Assembly (NCBI RefSeq): GCF_022869805.1
Contig: NZ_CP094974.1
Coordinates: 3,906,001-3,970,000, forward strand
Reading direction: 5' to 3'
From: Halosolutus halophilus
Lineage (GTDB): Archaea > Halobacteriota > Halobacteria > Halobacteriales > Natrialbaceae
DNA: 64,000 nucleotides
Position 1 is the stretch's first letter. Every line of letters starts with the position of its first letter. The notes under the pieces were generated by a model that saw nothing but the letters and a program-made list of their open reading frames with translations, was not told the origin of the DNA and did no database searches. This document shows positions 41,381 to 50,150 of this stretch, piece by piece. The translations under genes and the position numbers were made by a program.

Positions 41381-42010
41381 ATGGTGTCCGAGTACGCGCT
41401 GCTCGCCGTCGCCGCGGTGGCAGCCGTCGCGGTGCTCGTCGCGGCAGCGATCGGCGTCGGTTACCTGCTCTGGCTCGGCGAGCGACTCTTCGCGATCCCG
41501 GGTATCGTCGTCCACGAGTTCGCCCACAAGAGAGCCTGTGATCTCGTCGGCGTCACCGTCGTCGAGGTCGTCTACTTCAGGCTCGGCGATCCGGCGGGCT
41601 ACGTCCGCCACGAACAGCCGGCGCGATACCGGGACACCTTCGTGATCAGCGTCGCCCCGTTCCTCGTCAACACCCTCATCGCGTTCACCGTCTTCCTCGC
41701 GCTCGCGGCGCTCGTCGAGACGATCGGCGACCCCGGAACGACTCCGGCCTGGTCGATCGCGACGGGGATCGGGCTGGCCTGGTTTGGACTCTCGATCGGC
41801 GTGTCGGCGTTCCCGAGTACGGGCGACGCGAACACCCTCTGGACCCGATCGCGGTCCGAGTGGCGCCGATCGCCGATCGTCCTGCTCGGGATCCCTGTCG
41901 TCGTCGTAATCTACGTCGTGAACCTGCTGTCGTGGCTGTGGGCCGACCTCTTCTACGCAGTGGGCCTGCTGTTGTGCGCGTCGTGGCTCGTCGGCATCGG
42001 TCCGATCTGA
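41381..42010 (+). CDS. membrane metalloprotease-like protein (HEFAH)
   Basis: A 209-residue polytopic membrane protein with a zinc-protease-like motif HEFAH at 45-49 in a hydrophobic helix (GIVVHEFAHKRACDLVGV). Five further helices follow. A loop DPAGYVRHEQP near 69-79 resembles the region after the first zinc helix of M50 enzymes, and GLSIGVSAFPSTGDAN near 138-153 sits where LDG would supply a third ligand. I take it as a minimal site-2-like protease of unknown substrate; catalysis is not proven by sequence. It is 67 bases after the UPF0146 gene, likely one transcript. Confidence 0.75.
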   Translation: MVSEYALLAVAAVAAVAVLVAAAIGVGYLLWLGERLFAIPGIVVHEFAHKRACDLVGVTVVEVVYFRLGDPAGYVRHEQPARYRDTFVISVAPFLVNTLIAFTVFLALAALVETIGDPGTTPAWSIATGIGLAWFGLSIGVSAFPSTGDANTLWTRSRSEWRRSPIVLLGIPVVVVIYVVNLLSWLWADLFYAVGLLLCASWLVGIGPI

Positions 42011-42134
42011 CGCGTCGGGCGTGTGCTTCATCGTCGGCGGGACGCCGCAATACGTTCGACGAGACGGTCCGCCCCGGAGCGCGAGGCGAGCGCGCGACGA
42101 ACGACCGCACCACGCGATCGCGTGGTCGCGTCCC

Positions 42135-43772
42135 TCACTCGTATTCGAACACGCGAGCCATCCCTCGTTCCAGGTGATAGACGTTGTGACAGTGGAACAG
42201 CCAGTCGCCGGGGTTGTCCGCCCGGAAGTCGAAGGTCACCCGATCGCCGTGTGGCGCGACGAGAACGGTGTCCTTGACCGCGTCGCCGACCTGGAAAAAG
42301 TGACCGTGAAGGTGCATCGGATGGATCGCCGGACTGCGATTTATCATGCGGACTCGAACGTGCTCGCCCTCGCTGATTTCGAGCGGGTCGGCGTCCGGGT
42401 ACGTCTCGCCGTCGATGGTCCACGCGTCGGAGTCAGAGCCGCCCATCATTCCGCCCGACAGCGTGAGGTCGAACGTCCGGTCCGGGCTACCGCCGAGATC
42501 CAGTTGCTCGAGCGCCTCGAGATCGTCGTACTCCAGTCGTCGGCCGTCGAACTGCGGCCGTTCAGCGGTCCCGTCCCCGTCCGCGTCCGCGTACCGGAGC
42601 CTCGCCTCCGCAGGCTCTTCGGTTCCGACGACCGGTTCCGCGACGATCGACCACTCGCCGGGGGAATCGGCCTCGACGATCGCGTCGTAGCGTTCGCCCA
42701 TGCTCATGACGAACGAGTCGACGGCTACCGGTTCGACCGGTCGGCCGTCGGCGTGCGTCACGGTCAGCGAGTGGCCGCCGACGCCGACGCGATACGTCGT
42801 GGTACTGCTGGGGTTGATGAACCGAAGACGAACGCGTTCGCCCTCCTCGACGTCGAACACGGGCGGGTCCGAGGGGAGGCGGCCGTTGACGAGCAGCCCC
42901 TCGTACGGCGGTCGCTGGCCCAGCATCTGACTATCGGGACCCATGCCGTCGTCGGGACCCGTGCCATCGCTGGGGCCCATTCCATCGCCGTTTCCGTTCG
43001 GTCCGTCGCCGGGCCCCATTCCGTCGTCGGGTCCCATGCCGCCGCCATCTCCCGGCCCGCCGCCATCGCCGGGACCCATTCCATCACCCGGTTCACCACC
43101 ATCGCCGGGCCCCATTCCGTCTCCCGGTCCACCACCATCGCCTGGACCCATTCCGTCGCCGTCTCCGCCTGGTCCGACGCCATCTCCGCCCGGCGGCGCT
43201 TCGATCGAGTCGAGGGCCGGACTCTCCGCGAGGTAATCGTCGATCTGCAGCGTGTACTCGCGGTCGTACTCGACGTGCGGTGATTCCGCTTCGATGATCA
43301 GTGGTCCGTAGAGGCCCCTGTCGAGTTGCAACCCGACGTGGCTGTGGTAGACGTACGTTCCCGCCGGCGACGCCTCGTACTCGTACTCGAACGTCTCGTC
43401 GGACGAGACGGGTTCTTGCGTGACGTTCGGAACGCCGTCCATCGGATTCGGGACGGGAACGCCGTGCCAGTGAACGGTCGTCCCCTCGGGCAACTGACTT
43501 TCCAGCGAGACGCGGAGCGTCTCCCCCTCGCTCACGCGGAGTTCCGGACCGGGGATCTGCTCGTCGTACAGCCACGTCTCGAAGCTCTCGTCCGGTCCGA
43601 CGTCGACCCGTCCGTCCGAGGCGATCAGCGTTTCCGCTTGCGCGTCGTCGTCCTGCGACGACTGCTCGAGTTCCGCCGAGCCGATCCCGCTCGCGAGTCC
43701 AGCGATTCCGAACAGCGTCGCGCCGCCGCGTAACGCTTGCCGTCGTGGGATGGGGCGTTCGTTGTCGTCCAT
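42135..43772 (-). CDS. Tat-exported multicopper oxidase (laccase type)
   Basis: A 545-residue secreted oxidase. The N-terminus has a twin-arginine signal (RRQALRGGA then a hydrophobic stretch to about 30). Copper ligands are all present: H101-W-H103, H143-S-H145, H484/H487/H489 in HPMHLHGH, and H527-C528-H529...H533...M538, giving a type 1 copper with axial Met. Haloferax LccA is a known relative. An insert of about 90 residues (194-283) between the first two cupredoxin domains is made of Gly, Asp, Pro and Met repeats. The ATG at 43772 has an AT-rich box (CATTTTTCCC, minus strand) about 24-34 bases upstream. Confidence 0.93.
   Translation of the reverse strand: MDDNERPIPRRQALRGGATLFGIAGLASGIGSAELEQSSQDDDAQAETLIASDGRVDVGPDESFETWLYDEQIPGPELRVSEGETLRVSLESQLPEGTTVHWHGVPVPNPMDGVPNVTQEPVSSDETFEYEYEASPAGTYVYHSHVGLQLDRGLYGPLIIEAESPHVEYDREYTLQIDDYLAESPALDSIEAPPGGDGVGPGGDGDGMGPGDGGGPGDGMGPGDGGEPGDGMGPGDGGGPGDGGGMGPDDGMGPGDGPNGNGDGMGPSDGTGPDDGMGPDSQMLGQRPPYEGLLVNGRLPSDPPVFDVEEGERVRLRFINPSSTTTYRVGVGGHSLTVTHADGRPVEPVAVDSFVMSMGERYDAIVEADSPGEWSIVAEPVVGTEEPAEARLRYADADGDGTAERPQFDGRRLEYDDLEALEQLDLGGSPDRTFDLTLSGGMMGGSDSDAWTIDGETYPDADPLEISEGEHVRVRMINRSPAIHPMHLHGHFFQVGDAVKDTVLVAPHGDRVTFDFRADNPGDWLFHCHNVYHLERGMARVFEYE
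42924..43193 (-). repeat. Gly-Met-Pro-Asp coding repeat within the oxidase
   Basis: Degenerate in-frame repeats of GMGPGDGGGPGD-like units, about 90 codons. The DNA shows recurring CCATCGCCGGG/CCCATTCC words on the plus strand, so length variation between strains would be expected. Confidence 0.85.
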
Positions 43773-44166
43773 CGTGGAACGTCCCACGGCGACAGGGAAA
43801 AATGAGGGGCGTGCCAGCGCACGTGCTCCTCGAATCACGTTCGAGGACCGCGACCACGTCGTCGGGGAATCCATCGTGAATGCGATGCGTCGGTTAGTCG
43901 GTTTCCGATGGACGGAGGTTTCCGCCGAAGACGGACCGCCCGGATAGTCGCGATCGGGGTCGACCGGGCGGAGCAGGAGGGTGATCGGCAGCACGGACCC
44001 GCTAACGTCGGCGCCGCGGCCAGCACCGGCTAGAGTAGCCCGAGCGGCGCCAGCGAGACGAAGCGCCTCGCCGCGCGTGTTCGTGTCCCACGACCGGGGT
44101 TTGGCGTCCCGGCCCTCGCGATCCGAATCCGACCGCCTTTATTCTCGGCGAGTCGAGTGGACGGGT
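43773..44166. other. 394-base divergent intergenic region
   Basis: It lies between the multicopper oxidase and HAD gene starts, with AT-rich promoter boxes at both ends (about 43793-43806 minus; CTTTATT at 44137-44143 plus). The middle is GC-rich with no convincing ORF; a minus-strand frame from 43994 has a short hydrophobic start but no continuation I believe. Confidence 0.5.
44137..44143 (+). promoter_or_regulatory. TATA box of HAD hydrolase gene
   Basis: CTTTATT lies 24-30 bases before the ATG at 44167. Confidence 0.5.
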
Positions 44167-45045
44167 ATGAACGCAGACGCCGTCGTGTTAGACGTCGACG
44201 GCGTGCTCGTCGACGTCGCCGACTCCTACCGGCGGGCGATCGTCGACTCGATCGAGCACGTCCACGAGCGGACGATCCGCAAACCCGACATTCAACTGTT
44301 CAAGGACGCCGGCGGGTTCAACAACGACTGGGAACTGACCTACGCCGCCGCGCTCTACGTCCTCGCGACGGGCGAGGGGTACCGCGACTCGATCGAGGAC
44401 TTTACCGCCGAAGTCGCCGCCGAGGGCGGCGGCCTCGAGGCGGCCGAGACCGTCGTCCGGGACGCGATCGGGGCGCGGGCCACCCAGCGGGTGACGGATC
44501 GTTTGGACACCGATCGGCTCCGGGACGTCTTCCAGCAACTCTACCTCGGGGCGGACCTCTACCGCGGGATCGAGGGCGGCGACCCCGACCTCGAGACGCG
44601 CGGATTCATCCACGACGAACCGGTCCTCCTCGCGGACGAGGCGCGCGAGACCCTGCTCGCGAACTACGACGTCGGGATCCTGACCGGCCGCCCGGAAGCG
44701 GAGGCCGAAATCGCCCTCGATCGGGTCGGTCTCGACGACGAAATTCCGATCGAGCACCGCTTCACGATGGACGACTGGGAGGAAGGGAAACCCCATCCAC
44801 GGGCGCTGACCGTCCTCGCGGAGCGGTTCGACGCCGACGGCGTCGCCTTCGTCGGGGACACGCTAGACGACGTCCGGACCGCCGTGAACGCGAACGAGGC
44901 GGACCCCGATCGAGAGTACCACGGAATCGGCGTCCTCACCGGCGGACTGACCGGAGAGGAAGGCCGTCGGAAGTACGAGGCCGAAGGTGCGACGGCGGTC
45001 CTCGATTCCGTCAACGAGGTCCCCGATCTGCTCGGGGAAGCGTGA
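44167..45045 (+). CDS. HAD superfamily hydrolase
   Basis: A 292-residue phosphatase-fold protein. Motif I is [11 protein letters not shown] (7-17) with the nucleophile and acid Asp pair; motif II is ILTGRPEAE near 177; the Lys of motif III is in EGKPHPRAL near 206; motif IV is FVGDTLDDV near 225-233. A helical cap lies between 20 and 150. This is close to the TIGR01548-type archaeal family, whose substrate is unknown. It appears to be monocistronic. Confidence 0.9.
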   Translation: MNADAVVLDVDGVLVDVADSYRRAIVDSIEHVHERTIRKPDIQLFKDAGGFNNDWELTYAAALYVLATGEGYRDSIEDFTAEVAAEGGGLEAAETVVRDAIGARATQRVTDRLDTDRLRDVFQQLYLGADLYRGIEGGDPDLETRGFIHDEPVLLADEARETLLANYDVGILTGRPEAEAEIALDRVGLDDEIPIEHRFTMDDWEEGKPHPRALTVLAERFDADGVAFVGDTLDDVRTAVNANEADPDREYHGIGVLTGGLTGEEGRRKYEAEGATAVLDSVNEVPDLLGEA

Positions 45046-45291
45046 TCGAGGCGGGTTGCGGCCGGTACAGTATCGGGCGTCATTGTTCGTTCACACCACC
45101 TCGTGTGCCTATTCGCAGGAGATAGGCCGGTAAGTACAGGCGAACGGCGTTTCAATTCCGTCCGGATTCTCTGCTTCCGGCGGCCGCTCCCTCGGCCGTT
45201 GCCCCCGTCTCTATCTGCAACGGTATCAGTCGCGTCCCGGAGATTTTCGGTCGTCGCATCGCCGCCAGGGAGGAAAAAACGTGTGAGTACG
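45046..45291. other. intergenic stretch without a gene
   Basis: I see no ORF, strong repeat or stem here. It is the left part of a 606-base gap that is less GC-rich towards its right end, where two candidate microproteins lie. Confidence 0.4.
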
Positions 45292-45363
45292 CTACTCGTC
45301 GCTCTTGCGCCCCGAGAGCAGTCTGGCGAGGAACTTGGGGGCTTTGTATCCGCGCTGACTCAT
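45292..45363 (-). CDS. candidate basic microprotein, 23 residues
   Basis: ATG at 45363 to TAG at 45292 encodes 23 residues starting MSQRGYKAPKFLARLLSG and ending KSDE. It is basic, helical and GC-rich at third positions. It lies 38 bases downstream of the next candidate on the same strand. There is no homologue I can cite; it may be a chance ORF. Confidence 0.35.
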   Translation of the reverse strand: MSQRGYKAPKFLARLLSGRKSDE

Positions 45364-45401
45364 CGTTACGCGGCGAGTTTGCTCAGGGCGTTCATTCTCT
45401 C

Positions 45402-45530
45402 TCATACAACTAGCATTCCGATGATTAATTCATGAAGGTTGTCATCAGTTACACCTCTCCACGCACCGTATGCTAAGAGCAGCGTGCCCACGATCAAGAG
45501 AAGATAGATATTCCGGCCCTCCGTTCGCAC
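45402..45530 (-). CDS. candidate single-helix membrane microprotein, 42 residues
   Basis: GTG at 45530 to TGA at 45402 encodes 42 residues: a short basic start (RTEGRN), one 17-residue hydrophobic helix (IYLLLIVGTLLLAYGAW), and an amphipathic second half ending IIGMLVV. About half of its third positions are G or C, far below neighbouring genes, so it is either acquired or not translated. No good TATA box is visible. Confidence 0.3.
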   Translation of the reverse strand: MRTEGRNIYLLLIVGTLLLAYGAWRGVTDDNLHELIIGMLVV

Positions 45531-45651
45531 GACCAGTGAGCAACGACGATCCAGGACGGGAAAGCGATCGTCAAACGCTTACACGGCCGAGTCCGGGCAG
45601 TTCGACACCCCGACCGAAATTTACACGACGAATCCAGCCATTACGGACCGT

Positions 45652-45930
45652 ATGACACCAACCGTCAACGACCTCCGGAACGAGATCCGAGTGGCTGTGG
45701 GGAGGTACGAACGCGTCGAATCGACCGCGTTCACCAAAGAAGCGCTCGCCGCGATCTGTGACGCCGTAAACTACGATATCGAGACGCACACGCTCCCGCC
45801 CAAATCGCAGATGCGATCGGGAATTCTCTGGAAACTCGACGTTCTGGACGAAGACGACCCGGACCGCACCGATCGCCCCTTCCGGAAGGACGAACTCGAA
45901 TCGATCGCGGCGGCGCTGGACGCCGAGTAG
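45652..45930 (+). CDS. conserved small haloarchaeal protein
   Basis: A 92-residue acidic soluble protein beginning MTPTVNDLRNEIRVAVG. It appears all-helical, with a conserved-looking LPPKSQMRSGILWKL in the middle. The shape hints at a nucleic-acid or protein-interaction domain but I cannot assign one. AT-rich sequence (AAATTTACA, about 45620-45628) precedes the ATG at usable distance. Confidence 0.7.
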   Translation: MTPTVNDLRNEIRVAVGRYERVESTAFTKEALAAICDAVNYDIETHTLPPKSQMRSGILWKLDVLDEDDPDRTDRPFRKDELESIAAALDAE

Positions 45931-46047
45931 CGACCGGTACCACGCTCCCGAAATCGCCGAGCGACCGTTCCGCAGGTCGACGGACCAGCACCCCGTCAGC
46001 ATCCGCCCATCGTTTTTTCGGCGTCGTCGGTGTAGCGGGATGGACCA

Positions 46048-47616
46048 ATGCGCGAGGAGTTTTCCCGCGGCGACGACCTCCCGGGCGAACCGATCTCGGT
46101 CTGGCTCGCGACCACGCTCGACGACGACCCACCCGCCGAATCCCTCGAGGGCGATCGGACGGTCGACGTCTGCGTCGTCGGAGCCGGCATCGCCGGCCTC
46201 TCGACGGCGATCGAACTGCGCGATCGCGGCCACTCGGTCGCCGTGCTCGAACGCGATCGGGTCGCGACCGGCGTGACGGGCAAGTCGACCGCGAAGCTGA
46301 CGAGCCAGCACGGGTTGATCTACGACCACCTGCGCCGGGAGTTCGGCCGCCGGGGGGCCAGCCGGTACGCGACCGTCCAGGAGGAGTCGATCGACGCGGT
46401 CGAGCGACGAATCGACGACCTCGGGATCGACTGCGGGTTCGAGCGCCACCCCTCGTACCTCTACAGCGACAGCCCGGACGAGATCGAGCGCGAGGCCGAC
46501 GCCGCCCGCGGAGCGGGGATCGACGCCAGTTACGTCACGTCCGTGCCGCCGTTCGAGCGGGCGGCGGCCGCCGTCCGGTTCGACGACCAGGCGTGGTTCG
46601 ATCCCCGGACGTACCTGCTCGCGATCGCCGACGAACTCCGCGCGGACGACGACGCGGCCGTCTTCGAGGAAACGCGCGTCACGGACGTCGAGCCCGGCAC
46701 TCCGTGTCGCGTCCGGACCGAGACGGGAACCGTCACCGCGCGGCAGGTCGTCGTCGCAACCGGTTTCCCGATCCTCGATCGGGCGGGGTACTTCGCGCGG
46801 ATGTACCCGAAACGGTCCTACGTGCTCGGAATCCGGCTCGACGGGGAGCCACCCGAGGGGATGTACTACCGGTCCGGCGACCCCTACCGATCGGTCCGGA
46901 CCCATCGGGGCGACGAGGGCACGTTCCTGCTCGTCGGGGGCGAGAACCACAAGACCGGCCAGGGAGGCTCGACGGCCGATCGCTACCGCAGGCTCGCCCG
47001 CTGGGCGCGCGATCGGTTTTCCGTCGACGAGATCGTCTATCGGTGGTCGACCCAGGACTACCGGCCGGCCGACAAAGTTCCGTTCGTCGGTCGCGCCGGC
47101 GCGGGCACCGAGAACGTCTTCGTCGCCACCGGCTTTCGCGGCTGGGGGATGACCAACGGCGTCACCGCCGGTCGCCTGCTCGCCGCAGAAATCGCCGGCG
47201 AGAGCCCGCCTACGCTGGATCTGTTCGATCCGCTCCGGTTCACGCCGAAGCCCTCGTTCAGCGAGACCGTCACCGAGAACGCCGACGCCGCGAGCGAGTT
47301 CCTCACCGACTGGGCGCGGGCGCTGCTCACGCCCGATCGGTCGACGCTCGATCCCGGCGAGGGACGGGTCTTCCGCGAGGGCGGAAAGCCGATCGCCTGC
47401 GCCCGCGACGACGACGGCGACCTGCACGCCGTCTCGGCCGTCTGCACGCACATGTACTGTCTCGTCGAGTGGAACGACGGCGAGTGTAGCTGGGATTGTC
47501 CCTGTCACGGCTCGCGATTCGGCCCCGACGGCGAGGTACTGGAGGGGCCGGCCAACGAGGACCTGTCGAAGAAGCCCGATCGAGAGGCGTTCCCACCGCA
47601 GGAGTCGGACGACTGA
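46048..47616 (+). CDS. FAD-dependent oxidoreductase with C-terminal Rieske domain
   Basis: A 522-residue two-domain enzyme. The N-terminal 400 residues are a DAO-type FAD domain, with the dinucleotide loop VVGAGIAGLSTA (about 42-53) and a late ATGFRGWGMTNG near 358-369. The last 90 residues are a Rieske 2Fe-2S domain with CTH and CPCHGSRF (about 468-501). Relatives are bacterial and archaeal proteins of unknown substrate, sometimes annotated as glycine/D-amino acid oxidases. Electron transfer from substrate via FAD to the Rieske cluster is inferred. No signal peptide. Confidence 0.92.
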   Translation: MREEFSRGDDLPGEPISVWLATTLDDDPPAESLEGDRTVDVCVVGAGIAGLSTAIELRDRGHSVAVLERDRVATGVTGKSTAKLTSQHGLIYDHLRREFGRRGASRYATVQEESIDAVERRIDDLGIDCGFERHPSYLYSDSPDEIEREADAARGAGIDASYVTSVPPFERAAAAVRFDDQAWFDPRTYLLAIADELRADDDAAVFEETRVTDVEPGTPCRVRTETGTVTARQVVVATGFPILDRAGYFARMYPKRSYVLGIRLDGEPPEGMYYRSGDPYRSVRTHRGDEGTFLLVGGENHKTGQGGSTADRYRRLARWARDRFSVDEIVYRWSTQDYRPADKVPFVGRAGAGTENVFVATGFRGWGMTNGVTAGRLLAAEIAGESPPTLDLFDPLRFTPKPSFSETVTENADAASEFLTDWARALLTPDRSTLDPGEGRVFREGGKPIACARDDDGDLHAVSAVCTHMYCLVEWNDGECSWDCPCHGSRFGPDGEVLEGPANEDLSKKPDREAFPPQESDD

Positions 47617-47633
47617 TCCCCGACCCAGCGTCC

Positions 47634-48467
47634 TCACCGCGAAGTTCCCGCCTCGCGAACCCCGGGGTACTCGACGACGATCCCGTCGACGCCCGCCCTG
47701 GCCAACTGGTCGAACTGGGTCCAGGTCTCGATCGTCCAGACGTTGACGGCCCGACCCTCGCCGTGGGCGCGCTCGACGACGTCGATCGCGGGCTCGCCGC
47801 CCGGGAACCCCCCGTACTCGGTGGTCGCGAGCGGCGTCCCGGCGATCGCGTTCCGCGGCGGGTGGATCGCCTCGCAGTCGTAGCGGCGGGCGATCTCGAT
47901 TCCGGCCTCCAGATCGTCCCAGACGAGCGGCGCTGTGGCGTAGTCGGGCGCGACGTCGCGAACCGCAGCCAGTGCGCCCTCGCAGAACGACGAGAAGAGG
48001 ATCTCGCCCTCGAAGGCGTCGCAGTCGTCGATCGCGCGATCGACGAACGGCTCCCAGACCGCGCGACGATCGGCGCGTTCGTTTGGAGCGAGCGACTCGG
48101 CGAACCGCAGGTCCGCCGTGCCGGGATTCTTCAACTCGACGTTGACGCCGACGGTGGCGGGAATCGCCTCGAGAAACGCCGCGAGCGTCGGGACCGTCTC
48201 GTCGGTACCGAGCACCCGCGCGTCTCGGACGGTCTCGAGGTCGGTCTCCCACACGAGCCCCGAGGCGTCGGTGAGCGGGCGGCCGTCGCGGGTCCCGTCG
48301 AGACGCTCGTCGTGGATCACGACCGGCGTCCCACAGGCGGCGGGCTGAACGTCGATCTCGAGCATGGCGGTCTCGTCCCGATCGGCCGCGCGGACCGCCG
48401 CACCGATCGTGTTCTCGGGTTCGACGCCCGCGTAGCCGCGGTGCGCGATGACGGCAGGACTGGACAT
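47634..48467 (-). CDS. glycerophosphodiester phosphodiesterase
   Basis: A 277-residue TIM-barrel enzyme hydrolysing glycerophosphodiesters. Catalytic and metal motifs: AHRGYAGVEPENT (8-20), EIDVQ near 37-41 and VVIHDERLDGT near 49-59, then VELKNPG near 109. There is no signal peptide, so it is cytosolic, perhaps in lipid turnover. The start at 48467 is fixed by the conserved N-terminus. It converges with the FAD-Rieske gene, 17 bases apart. Confidence 0.93.
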   Translation of the reverse strand: MSSPAVIAHRGYAGVEPENTIGAAVRAADRDETAMLEIDVQPAACGTPVVIHDERLDGTRDGRPLTDASGLVWETDLETVRDARVLGTDETVPTLAAFLEAIPATVGVNVELKNPGTADLRFAESLAPNERADRRAVWEPFVDRAIDDCDAFEGEILFSSFCEGALAAVRDVAPDYATAPLVWDDLEAGIEIARRYDCEAIHPPRNAIAGTPLATTEYGGFPGGEPAIDVVERAHGEGRAVNVWTIETWTQFDQLARAGVDGIVVEYPGVREAGTSR

Positions 48468-48526
48468 ACCCCGAGAACGGTGGTCGGGATAATGGGTGCT
48501 ATGCTCCCTCGACGGACGGCAAGAAG

Positions 48527-49582
48527 TCACCCGACCCGGGCCCCTCGGCGGGGCTCGAGGCCGACTGCGTCGGCGAGCAGTTCGTGCGATCGGAGCGTGT
48601 CCTCGTGATCGGCGAGCTGGTTCTGGACGACGACCTCGTCGACGCCGACCTGCGACGTCAGTTCCTCGAGCAGGTCGCGCACCGTCTCCGGGCTGCCGGA
48701 GATCGCTCGCGGCCACTCGCCGGGCACGATCGGCGTCCGCGTCGGTTCGGGGACCGATCCGAGCACGTCGATCGCCCCCTCGACCGAGTGGATCGGTAGC
48801 CGGTCGACCCGCCCGCTCCGGAGCAGGCGCGAGGACGCCTCGGTCGTCGCGCGAAGCCGCGCCGCTTCCTCGTCGGTCTCGGCGCAGGTGACGTTCACCG
48901 CGAGCATGCCGGCGGGCTCGGCCGGGCCGGCGCCGTACGGCGACGGGTCGAAGTGATCCCGGTACGTCTCGAACGCCTCGACGGCCGGCTCCGGTCGAAT
49001 GAACGCGGCGAAACAGTAGGGCAGTCCCAGTTGGCCGGCGATCTTCGCACTCGAGGGGCTCGAGCCGAGGACCCACACGTCCGGCACGGAGTCGCCCGAT
49101 CGGGCCAGTTCGAGGTCGCTGAACGGGTGCTCGTCGTCGAACCCGTCGTGGAGGTGTTTCGCGACCTCGTCGATCTTCTCGGCGTGATCGTCGCCGGTCC
49201 GCCGTCGCTGGCTGCGATCCGGCTGGAGGGCGAAGTCGCTCGTCGGGTTGCCCGTCGCTCGACCGAGGCCGAGGTCGATTCGACCGGGGGCGAGCGCGTC
49301 GAGGACGCTGAAGGTCTCCGCGACCTTGTACGGGCTGTAGTGGTTGAGCAGCACGGTCCCGGAGCCGACCCGGATGTCGGAGGTCTTCGCGGCGACGTGG
49401 GGAATCAGCGCTTCGGGCGTCGTGCTCGCGACCGAGTCGGTGAAGTCGTGGTGTTCGGCCACCCAGAACCGCGAGTAGCCGAGCCGTTCGGCCTGCCTGG
49501 CACGGTCGACCGTGTGTTCGAACGCGTCCGTCGCGGTGCCACCCTCCGGGATCGGCGCGAGATCGACGATCGAGAGTTCCAT
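48527..49582 (-). CDS. LLM class flavin-dependent oxidoreductase
   Basis: A 351-residue luciferase-like monooxygenase-fold protein. It has the typical opening LSIVDLAPIPEG, RFWVAEHHD near 38-46, IRVGSGTVLLNHYSPYKVAE near 70-89 (in part) and LGRATG near 105. The family uses FMN or F420. Substrate is unknown. It is 59 bases upstream of the glycerophosphodiesterase gene on the same strand, so co-transcription is possible. Confidence 0.92.
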   Translation of the reverse strand: MELSIVDLAPIPEGGTATDAFEHTVDRARQAERLGYSRFWVAEHHDFTDSVASTTPEALIPHVAAKTSDIRVGSGTVLLNHYSPYKVAETFSVLDALAPGRIDLGLGRATGNPTSDFALQPDRSQRRRTGDDHAEKIDEVAKHLHDGFDDEHPFSDLELARSGDSVPDVWVLGSSPSSAKIAGQLGLPYCFAAFIRPEPAVEAFETYRDHFDPSPYGAGPAEPAGMLAVNVTCAETDEEAARLRATTEASSRLLRSGRVDRLPIHSVEGAIDVLGSVPEPTRTPIVPGEWPRAISGSPETVRDLLEELTSQVGVDEVVVQNQLADHEDTLRSHELLADAVGLEPRRGARVG

Positions 49583-49698
49583 ACCGGTTCCGGGGCCTCG
49601 AGACGGGAAGGCGATACGGATTCGATCCGGCGTCGCCGCCCCGGGACCCGACCATTGACGGGCCAGGGTTCACCCGACTCGGTCCCGAAGCCACGTCC

Positions 49699-49956
49699 GT
49701 GACCCGAACCACGCTCGCGGACGTCGAACGGAGTCTCGCTCGGGCGACCGATCTCGAAACGGAGGAGGCGGTGTTGGTGTTGCGAACCGCTCGCGAGGAC
49801 CTGCAGGCGCTCGGAAACGACCCCGACGTCGACGAGGAGCGCCGGCGGGCCCTCGAAGAGCGACTCGACCAGCGCATCCGCGAGGTCCGGAACCGCGACG
49901 CTTACGACAGCGGACTGGGGGCGGCGATGAATCCGGACGAGGACGACGCACCGTGA
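49699..49956 (+). CDS. small helical acidic protein
   Basis: An 85-residue protein from GTG 49699. Nearly all of it is heptad-like helix rich in Arg, Glu and Leu, with a Gly-containing C-terminus (YDSGLGAAMNPDED). It is likely a short coiled coil. I know of similar haloarchaeal hypotheticals but no function. It is divergent from the LLM gene by 116 bases. Confidence 0.65.
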   Translation: MTRTTLADVERSLARATDLETEEAVLVLRTAREDLQALGNDPDVDEERRRALEERLDQRIREVRNRDAYDSGLGAAMNPDEDDAP

Positions 49957-50150
49957 TTCGAGCGCACGCGAGTGCCCCAGTTCGATCGGAGTCACCGGCG
50001 GGGGCGGACAGTTCCGCGCAGTGGAACCGTCACAGGGGGCGCCTACTGGCGTCACCCGCGGAGACGGGGCCGAACCGGCGCTCGAAACGGCGGCTTTCAC
50101 CCGCAACGGTAGCGCGCTTTTATATCACCGACGCGGGGTAGATGGGCGCG

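Noticed and set aside
43835-44026. Short minus-strand frames upstream of the multicopper oxidase
   Set aside because: A start with [12 protein letters not shown] looks membrane-like but stops being protein-like within 20 residues and would overlap the oxidase promoter.
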